A program made the translations under genes and the position numbers. 14,915 bases of DNA, taken from contig JAKONM010000301.1 in the NCBI GenBank assembly GCA_022701925.1, forward strand, positions 1 through 14,915, read 5' to 3'. Within the stretch, counting starts at the first letter, position 1, and every line of letters begins with the position of its first letter. This document shows, one piece after another, positions 1 through 8,179 of the stretch. Origin of the DNA: Microbacteriaceae bacterium. GTDB lineage: Bacteria > Actinomycetota > Actinomycetes > Actinomycetales > Microbacteriaceae. The notes beneath the pieces are model-generated. The model was not told where the DNA came from, ran no database searches, and saw only the letters and a program-made list of their open reading frames with translations.

Positions 1-376
1 CGGGGGCGGCGGGATCGAGCGGGGCCTCGGCCGACGGCTCCACGAGCGCCTCGGCGGGCGTGACGACGTCGTCCCCGCCCTGCTGGCCGTCGGCCGACGC
101 GTCGGCGTCCGCCTGCGGCACGGACCGCTCCGGCGCCTGCTCGGCCGCGGCGTCGTCCGCCGGCTGCTGGTCCTCGACCTGGACGGGCGGCTGCGCGCCG
201 TCCCGCTGCTGGTCGTCGCTGTCGTACCGCTCGTTGATCGCGTCCACGAGTGTGCCCTTTCGCATGCTGGCGATGTTCCCGATGCCGAGGGTCGACGCCA
301 GGTCCCGCAACTCGGCGAGCCGGAGGGCTGCGAGACGGCTGCGGGTGATCCGGGGGCGTGGTTCGACTTCAGTCAC
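1..376 (-). CDS. rho: Transcription termination factor Rho, N-terminal part (runs off left edge)
   Basis: This is the first 125 codons of Rho, the hexameric RNA-dependent ATPase that ends transcription. Residues about 14-50 form the Rho_N (SAP-like) domain, seen as LAELRDLASTLGIGNI followed by SMRKGTLVDAI. From about residue 51 the chain becomes a low-complexity linker rich in Asp, Gln, Ala, Glu and Pro with no sign yet of the RNA-binding cold-shock fold. Actinobacterial Rho proteins are known to carry such an insertion between the Rho_N and RNA-binding domains. The GTG at 376 is the only reasonable start: an in-frame TGA lies 18 nt upstream and a GAGGA sequence sits 12 nt before the GTG. The gene follows thrB after a 138-nt gap. 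The ATPase domain is outside the window, so the call rests on the N-terminal domain and on synteny. Confidence 0.92.
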   Translation of the reverse strand, partial: MTEVEPRPRITRSRLAALRLAELRDLASTLGIGNIASMRKGTLVDAINERYDSDDQQRDGAQPPVQVEDQQPADDAAAEQAPERSVPQADADASADGQQGGDDVVTPAEALVEPSAEAPLDPAAP

Positions 377-475
377 GTATCGACGGGGTCCTCACGGCCC
401 CTCGGGGCGGACGGGTCTTTCCCGCGCCCCGATGTCGTCCACAAGCGACGCATGACGACGCCTGCACCGACGGTT

Positions 476-495
476 CCGGCCTCAGAGAGGGCCGG
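476..495 (-). terminator. Possible weak terminator hairpin after thrB
   Basis: A 6-bp perfect stem (CCGGCC/GGCCGG) with an 8-nt loop starts 20 nt past the thrB stop on the minus strand. No T-run follows, so it may be a pause or attenuation hairpin rather than a terminator. Whether rho is transcribed from thrB or separately cannot be decided; I found no convincing promoter in 377-514. Confidence 0.3.
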
Positions 496-514
496 GAGAC
501 CCTGCCTGCGCTCC

Positions 515-1471
515 TCAGGACGGAGCGCGCACAGCGGGTGTCTGCTGGTTCCTGAGCGTAGCACCCCTGATGTCGACGGCGGGGAGGAGCGCGTCCCAGC
601 GCTGCTCCGCCCGGGAGATCACCAGGTCGCGCGCGGCCAGCCGTCGGGACGGGTCGCTGCTGAGCACCAGGATCGACGGGCCCGCACCGGACACCACGGC
701 CGCGTGGCCCTCCGCGCGCAGCAGGGTGATCATCCGGTCCGTCTCCGGCATCGCGCTGGCCCGGTACGACTGGTGCAGCCGGTCCTCCGTGGCCGTCAGC
801 AGCAGCTCGGGCGACTGGATCAGGGCGGCGATCAGCAGCGCGGAGCGGCTGACGTTGAAGATCGCGTCGGCGTGCGGCACGTTGTCGGGCTGCAGGCTGC
901 GGGCCAGCGCCGTGGACATGGTGTGCTCGGGCACGAGCAGCAGGGGCGAGATGCTGCGGTGCGGCAGCAGCCGCTTGTGCTGGGGGCCCTCGGGTCCGGT
1001 CCAGGCGATGGTGAGGCCGCCGAAGAGGGCGGGCGCCACGTTGTCGGGGTGCCCCTCCATCGCGGTGGCGATGCCGAGCAGCCGGTCGCCGTCCAGGTCG
1101 ACGACGCCGCGCAGCAGCCCGGCCGCCGCCATGATCCCGGAGACCACCGCGGCGCCGGAGGAGCCGAGACCCCGCCCGTGCGGGATGGTGTTGCGCGCCG
1201 TCAGCCGCAGCCCGGGCGCCGTCTCGCCGACCTCGTCGAAGACGCGGTGGATCGCGCGCACCACCAGGTTCGTCCCGTCCGTCGGCACCTCCCCGGCGCC
1301 GACGCCCTGCACCTCCACGTGCGCGCCCGGCTGCTCCGTCGTCGCCACGGTGAGCACGTCGTAGACGCTGAGGGCGAGGCCCAGGGTGTCGAACCCGGGA
1401 CCCAGGTTCGCGGTGGTCGCGGGCACCTCGACGGTCACCTCGCGCCCGGCGGGGACGCGGCTGGCGGTCAC
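515..1471 (-). CDS. thrB: Homoserine kinase
   Basis: ThrB phosphorylates L-homoserine with ATP, giving the O-phosphohomoserine used by ThrC. It is a cytoplasmic GHMP-family kinase. The 318-residue chain has the N-terminal family motif PATTANLGPGFDTLG (17-31), the ATP-binding glycine/serine loop PHGRGLGSSGAA (97-108), the EGHPDNVAPALFGG segment (139-152) and the C-terminal SGAGPS turn (261-266). Length and motif order are normal. The GTG start at 1471 overlaps the thrC stop as GTGA, so the two genes are probably translationally coupled; the Shine-Dalgarno sequence upstream is weak. The reading frame continues upstream for a long way inside thrC, but that part is a shadow without family similarity. 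The last 20 or so residues (Gln- and Pro-containing) look unstructured. Confidence 0.96.
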   Translation of the reverse strand: MTASRVPAGREVTVEVPATTANLGPGFDTLGLALSVYDVLTVATTEQPGAHVEVQGVGAGEVPTDGTNLVVRAIHRVFDEVGETAPGLRLTARNTIPHGRGLGSSGAAVVSGIMAAAGLLRGVVDLDGDRLLGIATAMEGHPDNVAPALFGGLTIAWTGPEGPQHKRLLPHRSISPLLLVPEHTMSTALARSLQPDNVPHADAIFNVSRSALLIAALIQSPELLLTATEDRLHQSYRASAMPETDRMITLLRAEGHAAVVSGAGPSILVLSSDPSRRLAARDLVISRAEQRWDALLPAVDIRGATLRNQQTPAVRAPS

Positions 1472-2562
1472 GTGGCCGACAGCCCCAGCGTCTGGGCGAT
1501 CGCCGCCGGGTCGACCGGCACGCTGATCGGCTGCACGTCGTCGCCGCCGGGGCCGCGCAGGGCCCACTGCGGGTCCTTGAGGCCGTGCCCGGTGACCGTG
1601 AGCACGCAGGTGGCGCCCGCGGGGATCGCCCCGGCGTCGGCGCGCTCGAGCAGGCCGGCGACGCTGATGGCGCTGGCGGGCTCCACGAAGATCCCCACCT
1701 CCGCCGACAGGATGCGGTGCGCGGCCAGGATGCCCTCGTCGGAGATGGCGCCGAAGTGGCCGTCGCTGTCGGCGTGCGCGGCCAGCGCGAGCTTCCACGA
1801 CGCCGGGTTGCCGATGCGGATCGCCGACGCGATCGTCTCCGGGTGGCGCACGACGTGCCCCTCCACGATCGGCGCGGAGCCCGCGGCCTGGAACCCGAAC
1901 ATGCGGGGCAGGCGCGTGGTCGCGCCGCGGTCCAGCTCCTCGCGGTAGCCGCGGTGGTAGGCGGTGTAGTTGCCCGCGTTGCCGACCGGCACGAAGTGGA
2001 AGTCGGGCGCGTCCTCCAGCACCTCGACCACCTCGAACGCCGCCGTCTTCTGGCCCTCGATGCGGTCGTTGTTCACCGAGTTGACCAGGTGGACCGGGTA
2101 CCGGGCGGCCAGCTCGCGCGCCATGTCCAGGCAGTCGTCGAAGTTCCCCTGCACCTGCAGCAGCTGCGCGTCGTGCGCGATCGCCTGGGACAGCTTGCCC
2201 AGCGCGATCTTGCCCTCCGGCACCAGCACGGCGGCGGTGATGCCGGCGTGCGTGGCGTAGGCGGCGGCCGACGCGGAGGTGTTGCCCGTGGAGGCGCAGA
2301 TGACCGCCTTCGCGCCGTGCTCGACCGCCTTGGTGATCGCCATCGTCATGCCGCGGTCCTTGAACGACCCGGTGGGGTTCATGCCCTCGAACTTCACGAA
2401 GACGCGGGCGCCGGTGCGGTGCGACAGCGCCGGGGCCTCGATGAGCGGGGTGCCGCCCTCCCCCAGCGTGACGACGGGCGTGGCGTCGGAGACGTCCAGC
2501 CGGTCCGCGTACTCGCGGATCACGCCGCGCCACTGCCTCGACGTGCGGGTGGCTGCTGTCAT
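1468..2562 (-). CDS. thrC: Threonine synthase
   Basis: ThrC converts O-phosphohomoserine to L-threonine and phosphate. It is a PLP fold-type II enzyme of the cytoplasm. The 364-residue protein matches the shorter ThrC type usual in Actinomycetes. The PLP lysine is Lys68 in NPTGSFKDRG (62-71), STGNTSAS binds substrate phosphate/PLP, and PVGNAGNY forms the glycine-rich PLP-phosphate loop. The C-terminal part contains the expected TGHGLKDP. The ATG at 2562 has a good ribosome site, GAAGGA with a spacer of about 6-7 nt. It lies 41 nt after hom, with no terminator visible between, so hom-thrC-thrB is very likely one transcript. The stop overlaps the thrB start by 4 nt. Confidence 0.97.
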   Translation of the reverse strand: MTAATRTSRQWRGVIREYADRLDVSDATPVVTLGEGGTPLIEAPALSHRTGARVFVKFEGMNPTGSFKDRGMTMAITKAVEHGAKAVICASTGNTSASAAAYATHAGITAAVLVPEGKIALGKLSQAIAHDAQLLQVQGNFDDCLDMARELAARYPVHLVNSVNNDRIEGQKTAAFEVVEVLEDAPDFHFVPVGNAGNYTAYHRGYREELDRGATTRLPRMFGFQAAGSAPIVEGHVVRHPETIASAIRIGNPASWKLALAAHADSDGHFGAISDEGILAAHRILSAEVGIFVEPASAISVAGLLERADAGAIPAGATCVLTVTGHGLKDPQWALRGPGGDDVQPISVPVDPAAIAQTLGLSAT

Positions 2563-2603
2563 GACTGTTCCTTCACTCCTCTGCGGCCCGGGCGCGGATC
2601 GGC

Positions 2604-3926
2604 TCAGCCGTCCTTCGGCCGGTCGCCCTCGACGCGCAGCACCCCGGCGACCTGCTCGACCTCGGCCGCCCCGGACAGGGCCCGGACGACCGCGGCGAGC
2701 GCCGCCTCCGGAGCCCGGTGGGTGCCGATGACCAGGGTAGCGGTGCCGCCGACGCCGGATCGGGTCTGCTGCGCCGTCTCGATCGAGACGCCGAGGTCGG
2801 CCACGAGCCCCGCGACCGCGGCCAGCACGCCCGGCTCGTCGCGGACGACGAGCGAGATCTGGTAGCGGCTGCTGACCACGCCGGGGTCGAGCACCGGGAG
2901 GCCGGACGACGGCGCCGCGGCCAGGCCGGGGCCGCCGATCACGTGCCGCCTCGCCGCGGCGACCAGGTCGCCGAGGACCGCCGACGACGTCTCCGGCCCG
3001 CCCGCGCCCGCGCCGTAGAACATGAGGTCGCGGGCGTCGGAGGCCTGCACGAAGATCGCGTTGTTCGCGCCGCGCACCGAGGCCAGCGGGTGGTCGCGCG
3101 GCAGCAGCGCGGGGTGCACCCGGGCGCTGACGCCCTCCACCCCGTCGGGGCCGGTGAGCCGCTCGCAGATCGCCAGCAGCTTGACCACGTGTCCGGTCCC
3201 GCGGCCCGCGGCGACCTGCTCCGCCGTCACGCGCTCGATGCCCTCGACCGGCACGGACGACAGCGGCACCGTCGTGTGGAACGCGAGGCCCGCCAGGATC
3301 GCGGCCTTGTGCGCCGCGTCCAGGCCGGAGACGTCGCCCGTGGGGTCCGCCTCGGCGTACCCCAGCTCGGTCGCCGTCGCGAGCGCGTCCTCGAAGGAGT
3401 CGCCGTGCGCGTCCATGCGGTCGAGCACGAAGTTGGTGGTGCCGTTCACGATGCCGAGGATGCGCTGCACGTCGTCGCCCGCCAGGCTGTCGCGCAGCGG
3501 GCGGATGATCGGGATCGCGCCGCCGACCGACGCCTCGTAGTTCAGCTGCGCGCCGACCCGCTCCGCCGCCGCGAACAGCTCGGGGCCGTGGGTCGCGAGC
3601 AGCGCCTTGTTCCCGGTGACGACGTCGGCGCCGCTCTCGAGCGCCAGCAGCACGAGCTCGCGGGCGCGGTCGACGCCGCCGATCAGCTCCACCACGATGT
3701 GCGCGCCGAGCACCAGGCTCTCCGCGTCGGTCGTCAGCAGCTCGCGCGGCAGCGCGGGCGTGCGCGGTGCGTCGAGGTCGCGCACGGCCACGCCGGCCAG
3801 CACCAGCGGGGCGCCGACGCGGCTCTCGAACTCGGCCGCCCGCGTGAGCAGCCGGTCGGCCACCTCCGCGCCGACGGTGCCCGCGCCGAGCACGGCGACG
3901 CGGATCGGCTGCACGCCCGGGGTCAT
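2604..3926 (-). CDS. hom: Homoserine dehydrogenase with C-terminal ACT domain
   Basis: Hom reduces L-aspartate 4-semialdehyde to L-homoserine with NAD(P)H, at the branch leading to threonine and methionine. The 440-residue protein has the Rossmann motif GAGTVG (14-19), the substrate-domain signature TGNKALLA (104-111), the NGTTNF segment (161-166) and the catalytic region DPTGDVSGLDAAHK with Lys207. Residues about 357-435 form an ACT domain (SLVVRDEPGVLAAVAG), the usual site of threonine feedback inhibition in this family. The ATG at 3926 overlaps the lysA stop as ATGA and is preceded by GGGGAG at a 6-nt distance. Reading-through of the same frame far upstream is only the shadow of lysA. Feedback control by threonine is inferred from the ACT domain, not visible directly. 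Confidence 0.97.
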   Translation of the reverse strand: MTPGVQPIRVAVLGAGTVGAEVADRLLTRAAEFESRVGAPLVLAGVAVRDLDAPRTPALPRELLTTDAESLVLGAHIVVELIGGVDRARELVLLALESGADVVTGNKALLATHGPELFAAAERVGAQLNYEASVGGAIPIIRPLRDSLAGDDVQRILGIVNGTTNFVLDRMDAHGDSFEDALATATELGYAEADPTGDVSGLDAAHKAAILAGLAFHTTVPLSSVPVEGIERVTAEQVAAGRGTGHVVKLLAICERLTGPDGVEGVSARVHPALLPRDHPLASVRGANNAIFVQASDARDLMFYGAGAGGPETSSAVLGDLVAAARRHVIGGPGLAAAPSSGLPVLDPGVVSSRYQISLVVRDEPGVLAAVAGLVADLGVSIETAQQTRSGVGGTATLVIGTHRAPEAALAAVVRALSGAAEVEQVAGVLRVEGDRPKDG

Positions 3927-5347
3927 CGCAGGCTCCCCGCCGGCTCGGCCGCGCCCACCAGGCCGGCGTCGCGGGAGAGCAGGTCGCCGATCGTCTCGCG
4001 GGTGATCAGCACGCGGTCCGCGCCGTCGGACACCGCGACCACGGGCGGCCGCGCGACCAGGTTGTAGTTGCTGGCGAGGGCGTGGTGGTAGGCGCCGGTC
4101 GCCGGCACCGCCAGCAGGTCGCCGCGGCCGGCGTCGCCGGGCAGCAGGTCGGCCCGCACGACCACGTCGCCCGACTCGCAGTGGCGGCCGACGACCCGCA
4201 CGAGCACCGGGTCGGCGGCGGAGTCGCGGTTCGCCAGGCGCACGGAGTACTCGGCGCCGTAGAGCGCCGTGCGGGCGTTGTCGCTCATGCCGCCGTCCAC
4301 GGACACGTAGCGCCGCACCGCGGGGCCGTCGTCGGTCTCGAGCGCCACGTCCTTCACGGTGCCCGCCGTGTAGACGGTGACGCCGGCGGGGCCGACGATC
4401 CAGCGGCCGGGCTCGACCGCCAGGTCGGGCACCGGGACGCCCAGCTCGGCGCAGGTGGCGGCGACCGCGCCCACGATCCCTGCGGCCAGCTCCTCGATCG
4501 GCGTCGCCTGCTCGTCCGACGTGTAGGCGATGCCGAAGCCGCCGCCCAGGTTCAGCTCGGGCACCGGGCCGCCGGCCAGCAGGTCGCGGTGCGCCGCGAG
4601 CAGGCGGCGGGCCGCCTCCGCGAAGCCGGCGACCCCGGCGATCTGCGAGCCGATGTGCCCGTGCAGGCCCAGCAGCCGCAGCTCGGGCCGCTCCCGCACC
4701 GCGGCTGCGACGCCCGCCACGTCGGACAGGGCGATGCCGAACTTCTGGTCCTCGCGGGCCGTCGCCAGGTACTCGTGGGTGGAGGCGTGCACGCCGGAGT
4801 TCACGCGGATGCGCACGGCCAGCACGACGCCGGCCTCGCGGGCGGCGTCGGCGGCCCGGCCGACCTCCTCCGCCGAGTCGAGCACGACCGCCCCGACCCC
4901 GGAGCGCGCGGCGGTGGCCAGCTCGGCGTCCGACTTGTCGTTGCCGTGCATGCCCAGCGCGGACGCCGGGACGCCGGCGGCCAGCGCCAGCGCCAGCTCG
5001 CCGCCCGTGCACACGTCCACGCGCAGGCCCTCGTCGCGCATCCAGCGGGCGACGTCGGCCGACAGGAACGCCTTGCCGGCGTAGTACACGTGGGCGTCGG
5101 CGCCGACCGCGCGCGCCTCGTCGCGGAACGCGGCCAGCACGCGGGCGGCGCGGGTGCGGACCTCCGCCTCGTCCAGCACGTAGAGCGGCGTGCCGTGCCG
5201 GGCGGCGAGGTCCGCCAGCGCGACGCCGCCGACCTCGATGCGCCCCCGGTCGTCGCGGCGGGCGGAGGCGGGCCAGACCTGCGGGGCCAGGGCGCCGGGC
5301 TCGTCGCGGTCGAGCCGCGCGGGTGCCAGCGGGTTCGGGAGTGTCAC
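3923..5347 (-). CDS. lysA: Diaminopimelate decarboxylase
   Basis: LysA decarboxylates meso-diaminopimelate to L-lysine, the last step of lysine synthesis. It is a PLP enzyme of the alanine-racemase-like fold III and acts as a dimer. In the 474-residue chain Lys92 in YYAGKAF is the PLP Schiff-base lysine. HGHIGSQ (229-235), the GGGFG phosphate loop (268-272) and EPGR (312-315) bind cofactor. CESGD (390-394) supplies the catalytic Cys across the dimer interface, and YNLV near the C-terminus is also typical. The start is GTG at 5347, with GAGGG 6 nt upstream. It overlaps hom by 4 nt, so lysine and threonine branch genes share a transcript. A promoter-like block about 65-80 nt upstream suggests that this operon starts here. 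Confidence 0.97.
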   Translation of the reverse strand: MTLPNPLAPARLDRDEPGALAPQVWPASARRDDRGRIEVGGVALADLAARHGTPLYVLDEAEVRTRAARVLAAFRDEARAVGADAHVYYAGKAFLSADVARWMRDEGLRVDVCTGGELALALAAGVPASALGMHGNDKSDAELATAARSGVGAVVLDSAEEVGRAADAAREAGVVLAVRIRVNSGVHASTHEYLATAREDQKFGIALSDVAGVAAAVRERPELRLLGLHGHIGSQIAGVAGFAEAARRLLAAHRDLLAGGPVPELNLGGGFGIAYTSDEQATPIEELAAGIVGAVAATCAELGVPVPDLAVEPGRWIVGPAGVTVYTAGTVKDVALETDDGPAVRRYVSVDGGMSDNARTALYGAEYSVRLANRDSAADPVLVRVVGRHCESGDVVVRADLLPGDAGRGDLLAVPATGAYHHALASNYNLVARPPVVAVSDGADRVLITRETIGDLLSRDAGLVGAAEPAGSLR

Positions 5348-5411
5348 TGCGTGCCCTCGTGAGGAAGACGGACGTGGAGCGAGCGGACCCGGATCGGCCC
5401 CTGAAGCGCCC

Positions 5412-5427
5412 CGAGCCTACCGGGGGC
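5412..5427 (-). promoter_or_regulatory. Candidate promoter of the lysA-hom-thrC-thrB operon
   Basis: Read on the minus strand this block is GCCCCCGGTAGGCTCG, with TAGGCT (5419-5414) as a -10 element of the actinobacterial TAnnnT type. The expected start site near 5407 would give a leader of about 60 nt before the lysA GTG. No good -35 hexamer is visible. The identical 16 nt occur upstream of argS at 8053-8068, which supports a promoter role. Confidence 0.55.
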
Positions 5428-5480
5428 CGCGGACGGGGCGTCGGGGCCGGACGGCCACCGACCGCCCTGGTGCGACGCTG

Positions 5481-5520
5481 AGCGGCTGATGCGACGCCTC
5501 TGCGCGTCGAGGCAGCCGCT
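5481..5520 (-). terminator. Candidate terminator of the argS – DUF2993 unit
   Basis: A two-part hairpin: an outer 8-bp perfect stem (AGCGGCTG/CAGCCGCT), a 3x3 internal loop, an inner 6-bp stem (CGACGC/GCGTCG) and a 6-nt apical loop. It begins 31 nt past the stop of the DUF2993 gene and ends about 60 nt before the lysA promoter block. It lacks a T-run, as is common for actinobacterial hairpins. The remainder of 5348-5551 holds no coding sequence that I can support. Confidence 0.5.
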
Positions 5521-5551
5521 GGGCGTGGCCGCAGCAGAGGAGAGGACCCGC

Positions 5552-6376
5552 TCAGCCGCAGGTGCCCGTCGCCGCGCCGTCCAGGCGATCGAGGTCGAGG
5601 TCCCTGGCCTGCAGCGTCGCCTGCGCGGCGCCGCGCACGACGCCCAGCCGGGTCAGCCGCACGCCCTGCGGCAGGTACTGCGCCGCGCACACGTCGACGC
5701 CGTCCGGCAGCAGCTGCTGCACGATCGCGGTCGCCGGCACCGTGGCCGGACCGGCCGTCAGGGTCGCCGCGGTGGGCTCCAGGTGCACCACCTGGTCCTC
5801 CAGCGACGGCGTCAGGGTCACCCCGACGGTGACGGACAGGCCGAGCACCCGCTGCACGAGGCTGGTCGAGACGGTGCCGGCGCCCAGCACGGGGTCGGCG
5901 GCGTTCACGCGCTGCAGCGCCGGCAGGCCGCGGAAGGCCCGCTGCCCCACGGTGAGGCGGGCGGTCGCGTCCGCGATCGGCCCGCCGTCCACCGGCACGC
6001 CGTACAGCTCGACGACCGCGGACGAGGAGGCGCCGGCGACGGTCAGGTCCCTGGAGCGCAGGGTCACGTGGTCGAACTCCCCCGTGACGACCTGCTGCAG
6101 CGCGGAGAAGCCGTCGACACGGGCGACGACCCCGCCCTCGACGCCGTCGGGCAGGCTCGACCCGACGGTCTGCTCGATCTGCGCCTCGGCCCGGTCGCGG
6201 ACCCATCGGTCGCCCACGATGAAGGCGATCGTCCCGAGCAGCGCGAGCACCAGCAGCACGATCAGCAGCACCGCCGGCCACCGGCGGCGGCGTCGACGCG
6301 GCGGCCGCGCGGCGGGCGCCGTCGCCACCGGCCGGGTCGACTGCTGACGGTCGCCGACCGGCGGCACGTCCGTCAC
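5552..6376 (-). CDS. DUF2993 (LmeA-like) single-pass membrane protein
   Basis: The protein has 274 residues. It has a disordered N-terminus, an Arg-rich stop-transfer stretch (27-32), one membrane helix (about 33-55) and then a roughly 215-residue extracytoplasmic domain. The C-terminal LPQGVRLTRLGV segment (235-246) and the alternating beta-rich pattern match DUF2993. In mycobacteria this family includes LmeA, a cell-envelope factor linked to lipomannan mannan elongation; function here is not known. Cys230 and Cys273 could form a disulfide outside the cell. The GTG start at 6376 overlaps the argS stop as GTGA, implying translational coupling with argS. The same frame continues far upstream inside argS, but that is a shadow. 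Charge pattern suggests an N-in orientation. Confidence 0.82.
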   Translation of the reverse strand: MTDVPPVGDRQQSTRPVATAPAARPPRRRRRRWPAVLLIVLLVLALLGTIAFIVGDRWVRDRAEAQIEQTVGSSLPDGVEGGVVARVDGFSALQQVVTGEFDHVTLRSRDLTVAGASSSAVVELYGVPVDGGPIADATARLTVGQRAFRGLPALQRVNAADPVLGAGTVSTSLVQRVLGLSVTVGVTLTPSLEDQVVHLEPTAATLTAGPATVPATAIVQQLLPDGVDVCAAQYLPQGVRLTRLGVVRGAAQATLQARDLDLDRLDGAATGTCG

Positions 6377-8046
6377 ATGCGCTCCGGCGCCGAGACCCCC
6401 ACCAGGTGCAGGCCGTTGCGCAGCACCTGGCCGACGGCCTGGTTCAGCACCAGCCGGGTGCGGTGCACCGGCTCGATCGGCTGGTCCGACAGCGGGATGA
6501 CCCGGCAGGAGTCGTACCAGCGGTGGTAGGCCCCCGCCAGCTGCTCCAGGTAGCGGGCGACCCGGTGCGGCTCGCGCAGGGCGGCGGCGCGCGCGACCGT
6601 GCCGGGGAACTGCTCCAGCACGCCGAGCAGCTCGGACTCGGTCGGGTGCGTCAGCAGGGACGGGTCGAAGCGGTCCGCGCCGTCCCAGTCGCGCTCGACG
6701 CCCGCCGCGACCGCGTTGCGCGCGACCGACCCCGTGCGGGCGTGCGCGTACTGCACGTAGTGCACGGGGTTGTCGTTCGTGCTGCGCGAGATCACGTCGA
6801 GGTCGACGTCGAGGGCGCTGTCCACCGCGGAGCGGACCAGGCTGTACCGGGCGGCGTCGACGCCCACGGCCTCCACCAGGTCCTCCAGCGTCACGACGGT
6901 GCCGGCCCGCTTCGACATGCGCATCGGCTTCCCGTCGCGGACCAGGTTGACCATCTGGCCGATGAGGATCTCGAGGTTCTCGTGCGGCACGTCGCCGAAC
7001 GCCGCGACGAACGCCATGAGGCGGCCGATGTAGCCGTGGTGGTCCGCGCCCAGCATGATCAGGCAGCGGTCGAAGCCGCGCTCGCGCTTGTTCAGGTAGT
7101 AGGCGATGTCGCCAGCGATGTAGGCGGGCTCGCCGGTGCTGCGGATGACGACGCGGTCGCGGTCGTCGCCGAAGCCGCTGGAGCGCAGCCACAGCGCGCC
7201 CTCCGACTCGTACAGGTGGCCGAGCTCGCGCAGGCGGGCGATGGCCCGGTCCACCGCGCCCGTCTCATACAGGTCGTTCTCGTGGAAGTAGACGTCGAAG
7301 TCGACGCCGAAGTCGTGCAGCGACTGCTTGATCTCGTCGAACATCAGCTCGACGCCGCGCTCGCGGAACAGCTCCAGCGCCTCGTCGCGGGGCAGGGCCC
7401 GCACGTCGCCGCCGAACGCCTCGACGATGCGCTCCGCGATCTCGCGGATGTAGTCGCCGCCGTAGCCGTCCTCCGGCGTCGGCTCGCCGAGCGCCGCGGC
7501 CAGCAGGCTCGACGAGTAGCGGTCGATCTGCGCGCCGTGGTCGTTGAAGTAGTACTCGCGGGTCACCTCGGCGCCCTGCGCCTGCAGCATGCGCGCCAGG
7601 CTGTCGCCCACGGCCGCCCAGCGGGTGCCGCCCAGGTGGATCGGGCCGGTGGGGTTGGCCGAGACGAACTCCAGGTCCATCCGCACGCCCGCCAGCGCGT
7701 CGCCGCGGCCGAAGGCCTCGCCCTCGGTGACGATGTGGGCCGCCAGGGCGCCGGCGCTCGCGGCCTCGAGGGTGATGTTGATGAAGCCGGGGCCCGCGAC
7801 CTGCACGTCCTTCACGCCGGGCAGGCCGGTGAGGTCCGCCGCCAGCTCGCCCGCCAGGTCGCGCGGCGGCACGCCGATGCGCTTCGCCACGCGCATGGCG
7901 ACGGTGCTGGCCCAGTCGCCGTGCTCGCGCGAGCGGGGGCGCTCGAGCACCACGTCCCCCTCCGCCAGGTCGAGGTCGGAGCCGCGTCGCGCCGCGGCCG
8001 ACCGCATGGAGTCGCGCACGGCGACCTGGAGCTCGGCCGGAGTCAT
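6373..8046 (-). CDS. argS: Arginyl-tRNA synthetase
   Basis: ArgS attaches arginine to tRNA-Arg in the cytoplasm; it is a class I synthetase. The 557-residue protein has the N-terminal additional domain (1-90), which recognises the tRNA D-loop. The first class I signature is ANPTGPIHLGGTR (130-142), with HLGG in the place of HIGH. The second is MRMSKRAG (375-382). The DALR-type anticodon-binding domain follows (about 440-557), ending in GLHLVGVSAPERM. As I recall, HxGG with TRWAAVGD is usual for the actinobacterial subfamily, so it is not a defect. The ATG at 8046 has no Shine-Dalgarno sequence; a -10 element lies 8 nt before it, suggesting a leaderless mRNA. The frame extends to 8634 but that part overlaps the divergent lipoprotein gene and lacks family similarity. 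Confidence 0.96.
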   Translation of the reverse strand: MTPAELQVAVRDSMRSAAARRGSDLDLAEGDVVLERPRSREHGDWASTVAMRVAKRIGVPPRDLAGELAADLTGLPGVKDVQVAGPGFINITLEAASAGALAAHIVTEGEAFGRGDALAGVRMDLEFVSANPTGPIHLGGTRWAAVGDSLARMLQAQGAEVTREYYFNDHGAQIDRYSSSLLAAALGEPTPEDGYGGDYIREIAERIVEAFGGDVRALPRDEALELFRERGVELMFDEIKQSLHDFGVDFDVYFHENDLYETGAVDRAIARLRELGHLYESEGALWLRSSGFGDDRDRVVIRSTGEPAYIAGDIAYYLNKRERGFDRCLIMLGADHHGYIGRLMAFVAAFGDVPHENLEILIGQMVNLVRDGKPMRMSKRAGTVVTLEDLVEAVGVDAARYSLVRSAVDSALDVDLDVISRSTNDNPVHYVQYAHARTGSVARNAVAAGVERDWDGADRFDPSLLTHPTESELLGVLEQFPGTVARAAALREPHRVARYLEQLAGAYHRWYDSCRVIPLSDQPIEPVHRTRLVLNQAVGQVLRNGLHLVGVSAPERM

Positions 8047-8052
8047 GGCGGA

Positions 8053-8068
8053 CGAGCCTACCGGGGGC
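8053..8068 (-). promoter_or_regulatory. Candidate argS promoter -10 region (leaderless)
   Basis: The minus strand reads GCCCCCGGTAGGCTCG, identical to the block upstream of lysA. TAGGCT (8060-8055) is followed by 8 nt and then the argS ATG. A start site 6-8 nt after the -10 would fall at or within 2 nt of the ATG. No -35 box is recognisable. Confidence 0.55.
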
Positions 8069-8126
8069 GTCCGGCCCGCGATCCGCCGCGCCGGTGCCCC
8101 TCCCACGGGGGGCGCCGCGCCGTTGC

Positions 8127-8132
8127 TACGGT
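8127..8132 (+). promoter_or_regulatory. Candidate -10 element of the lipoprotein gene
   Basis: TACGGT fits the TA(G/C)(G/C)(G/C)T pattern seen at other starts in the window. A transcript starting near 8139 would have a leader of about 41 nt containing GGAGG at 8168-8172. The element is back to back with the argS promoter, so 8047-8179 is a divergent promoter region. Confidence 0.45.
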
Positions 8133-8179
8133 CTCGCCGTCTTCGGGCCGCACCGTCGCCCGGGCGCGGAGGGATGGGG

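Noticed and set aside
377..514. Possible rho promoter (TTGTGG on the minus strand near 435-450).
   Set aside because: No -10 element of the type seen elsewhere lies at a suitable distance, so I cannot support it.
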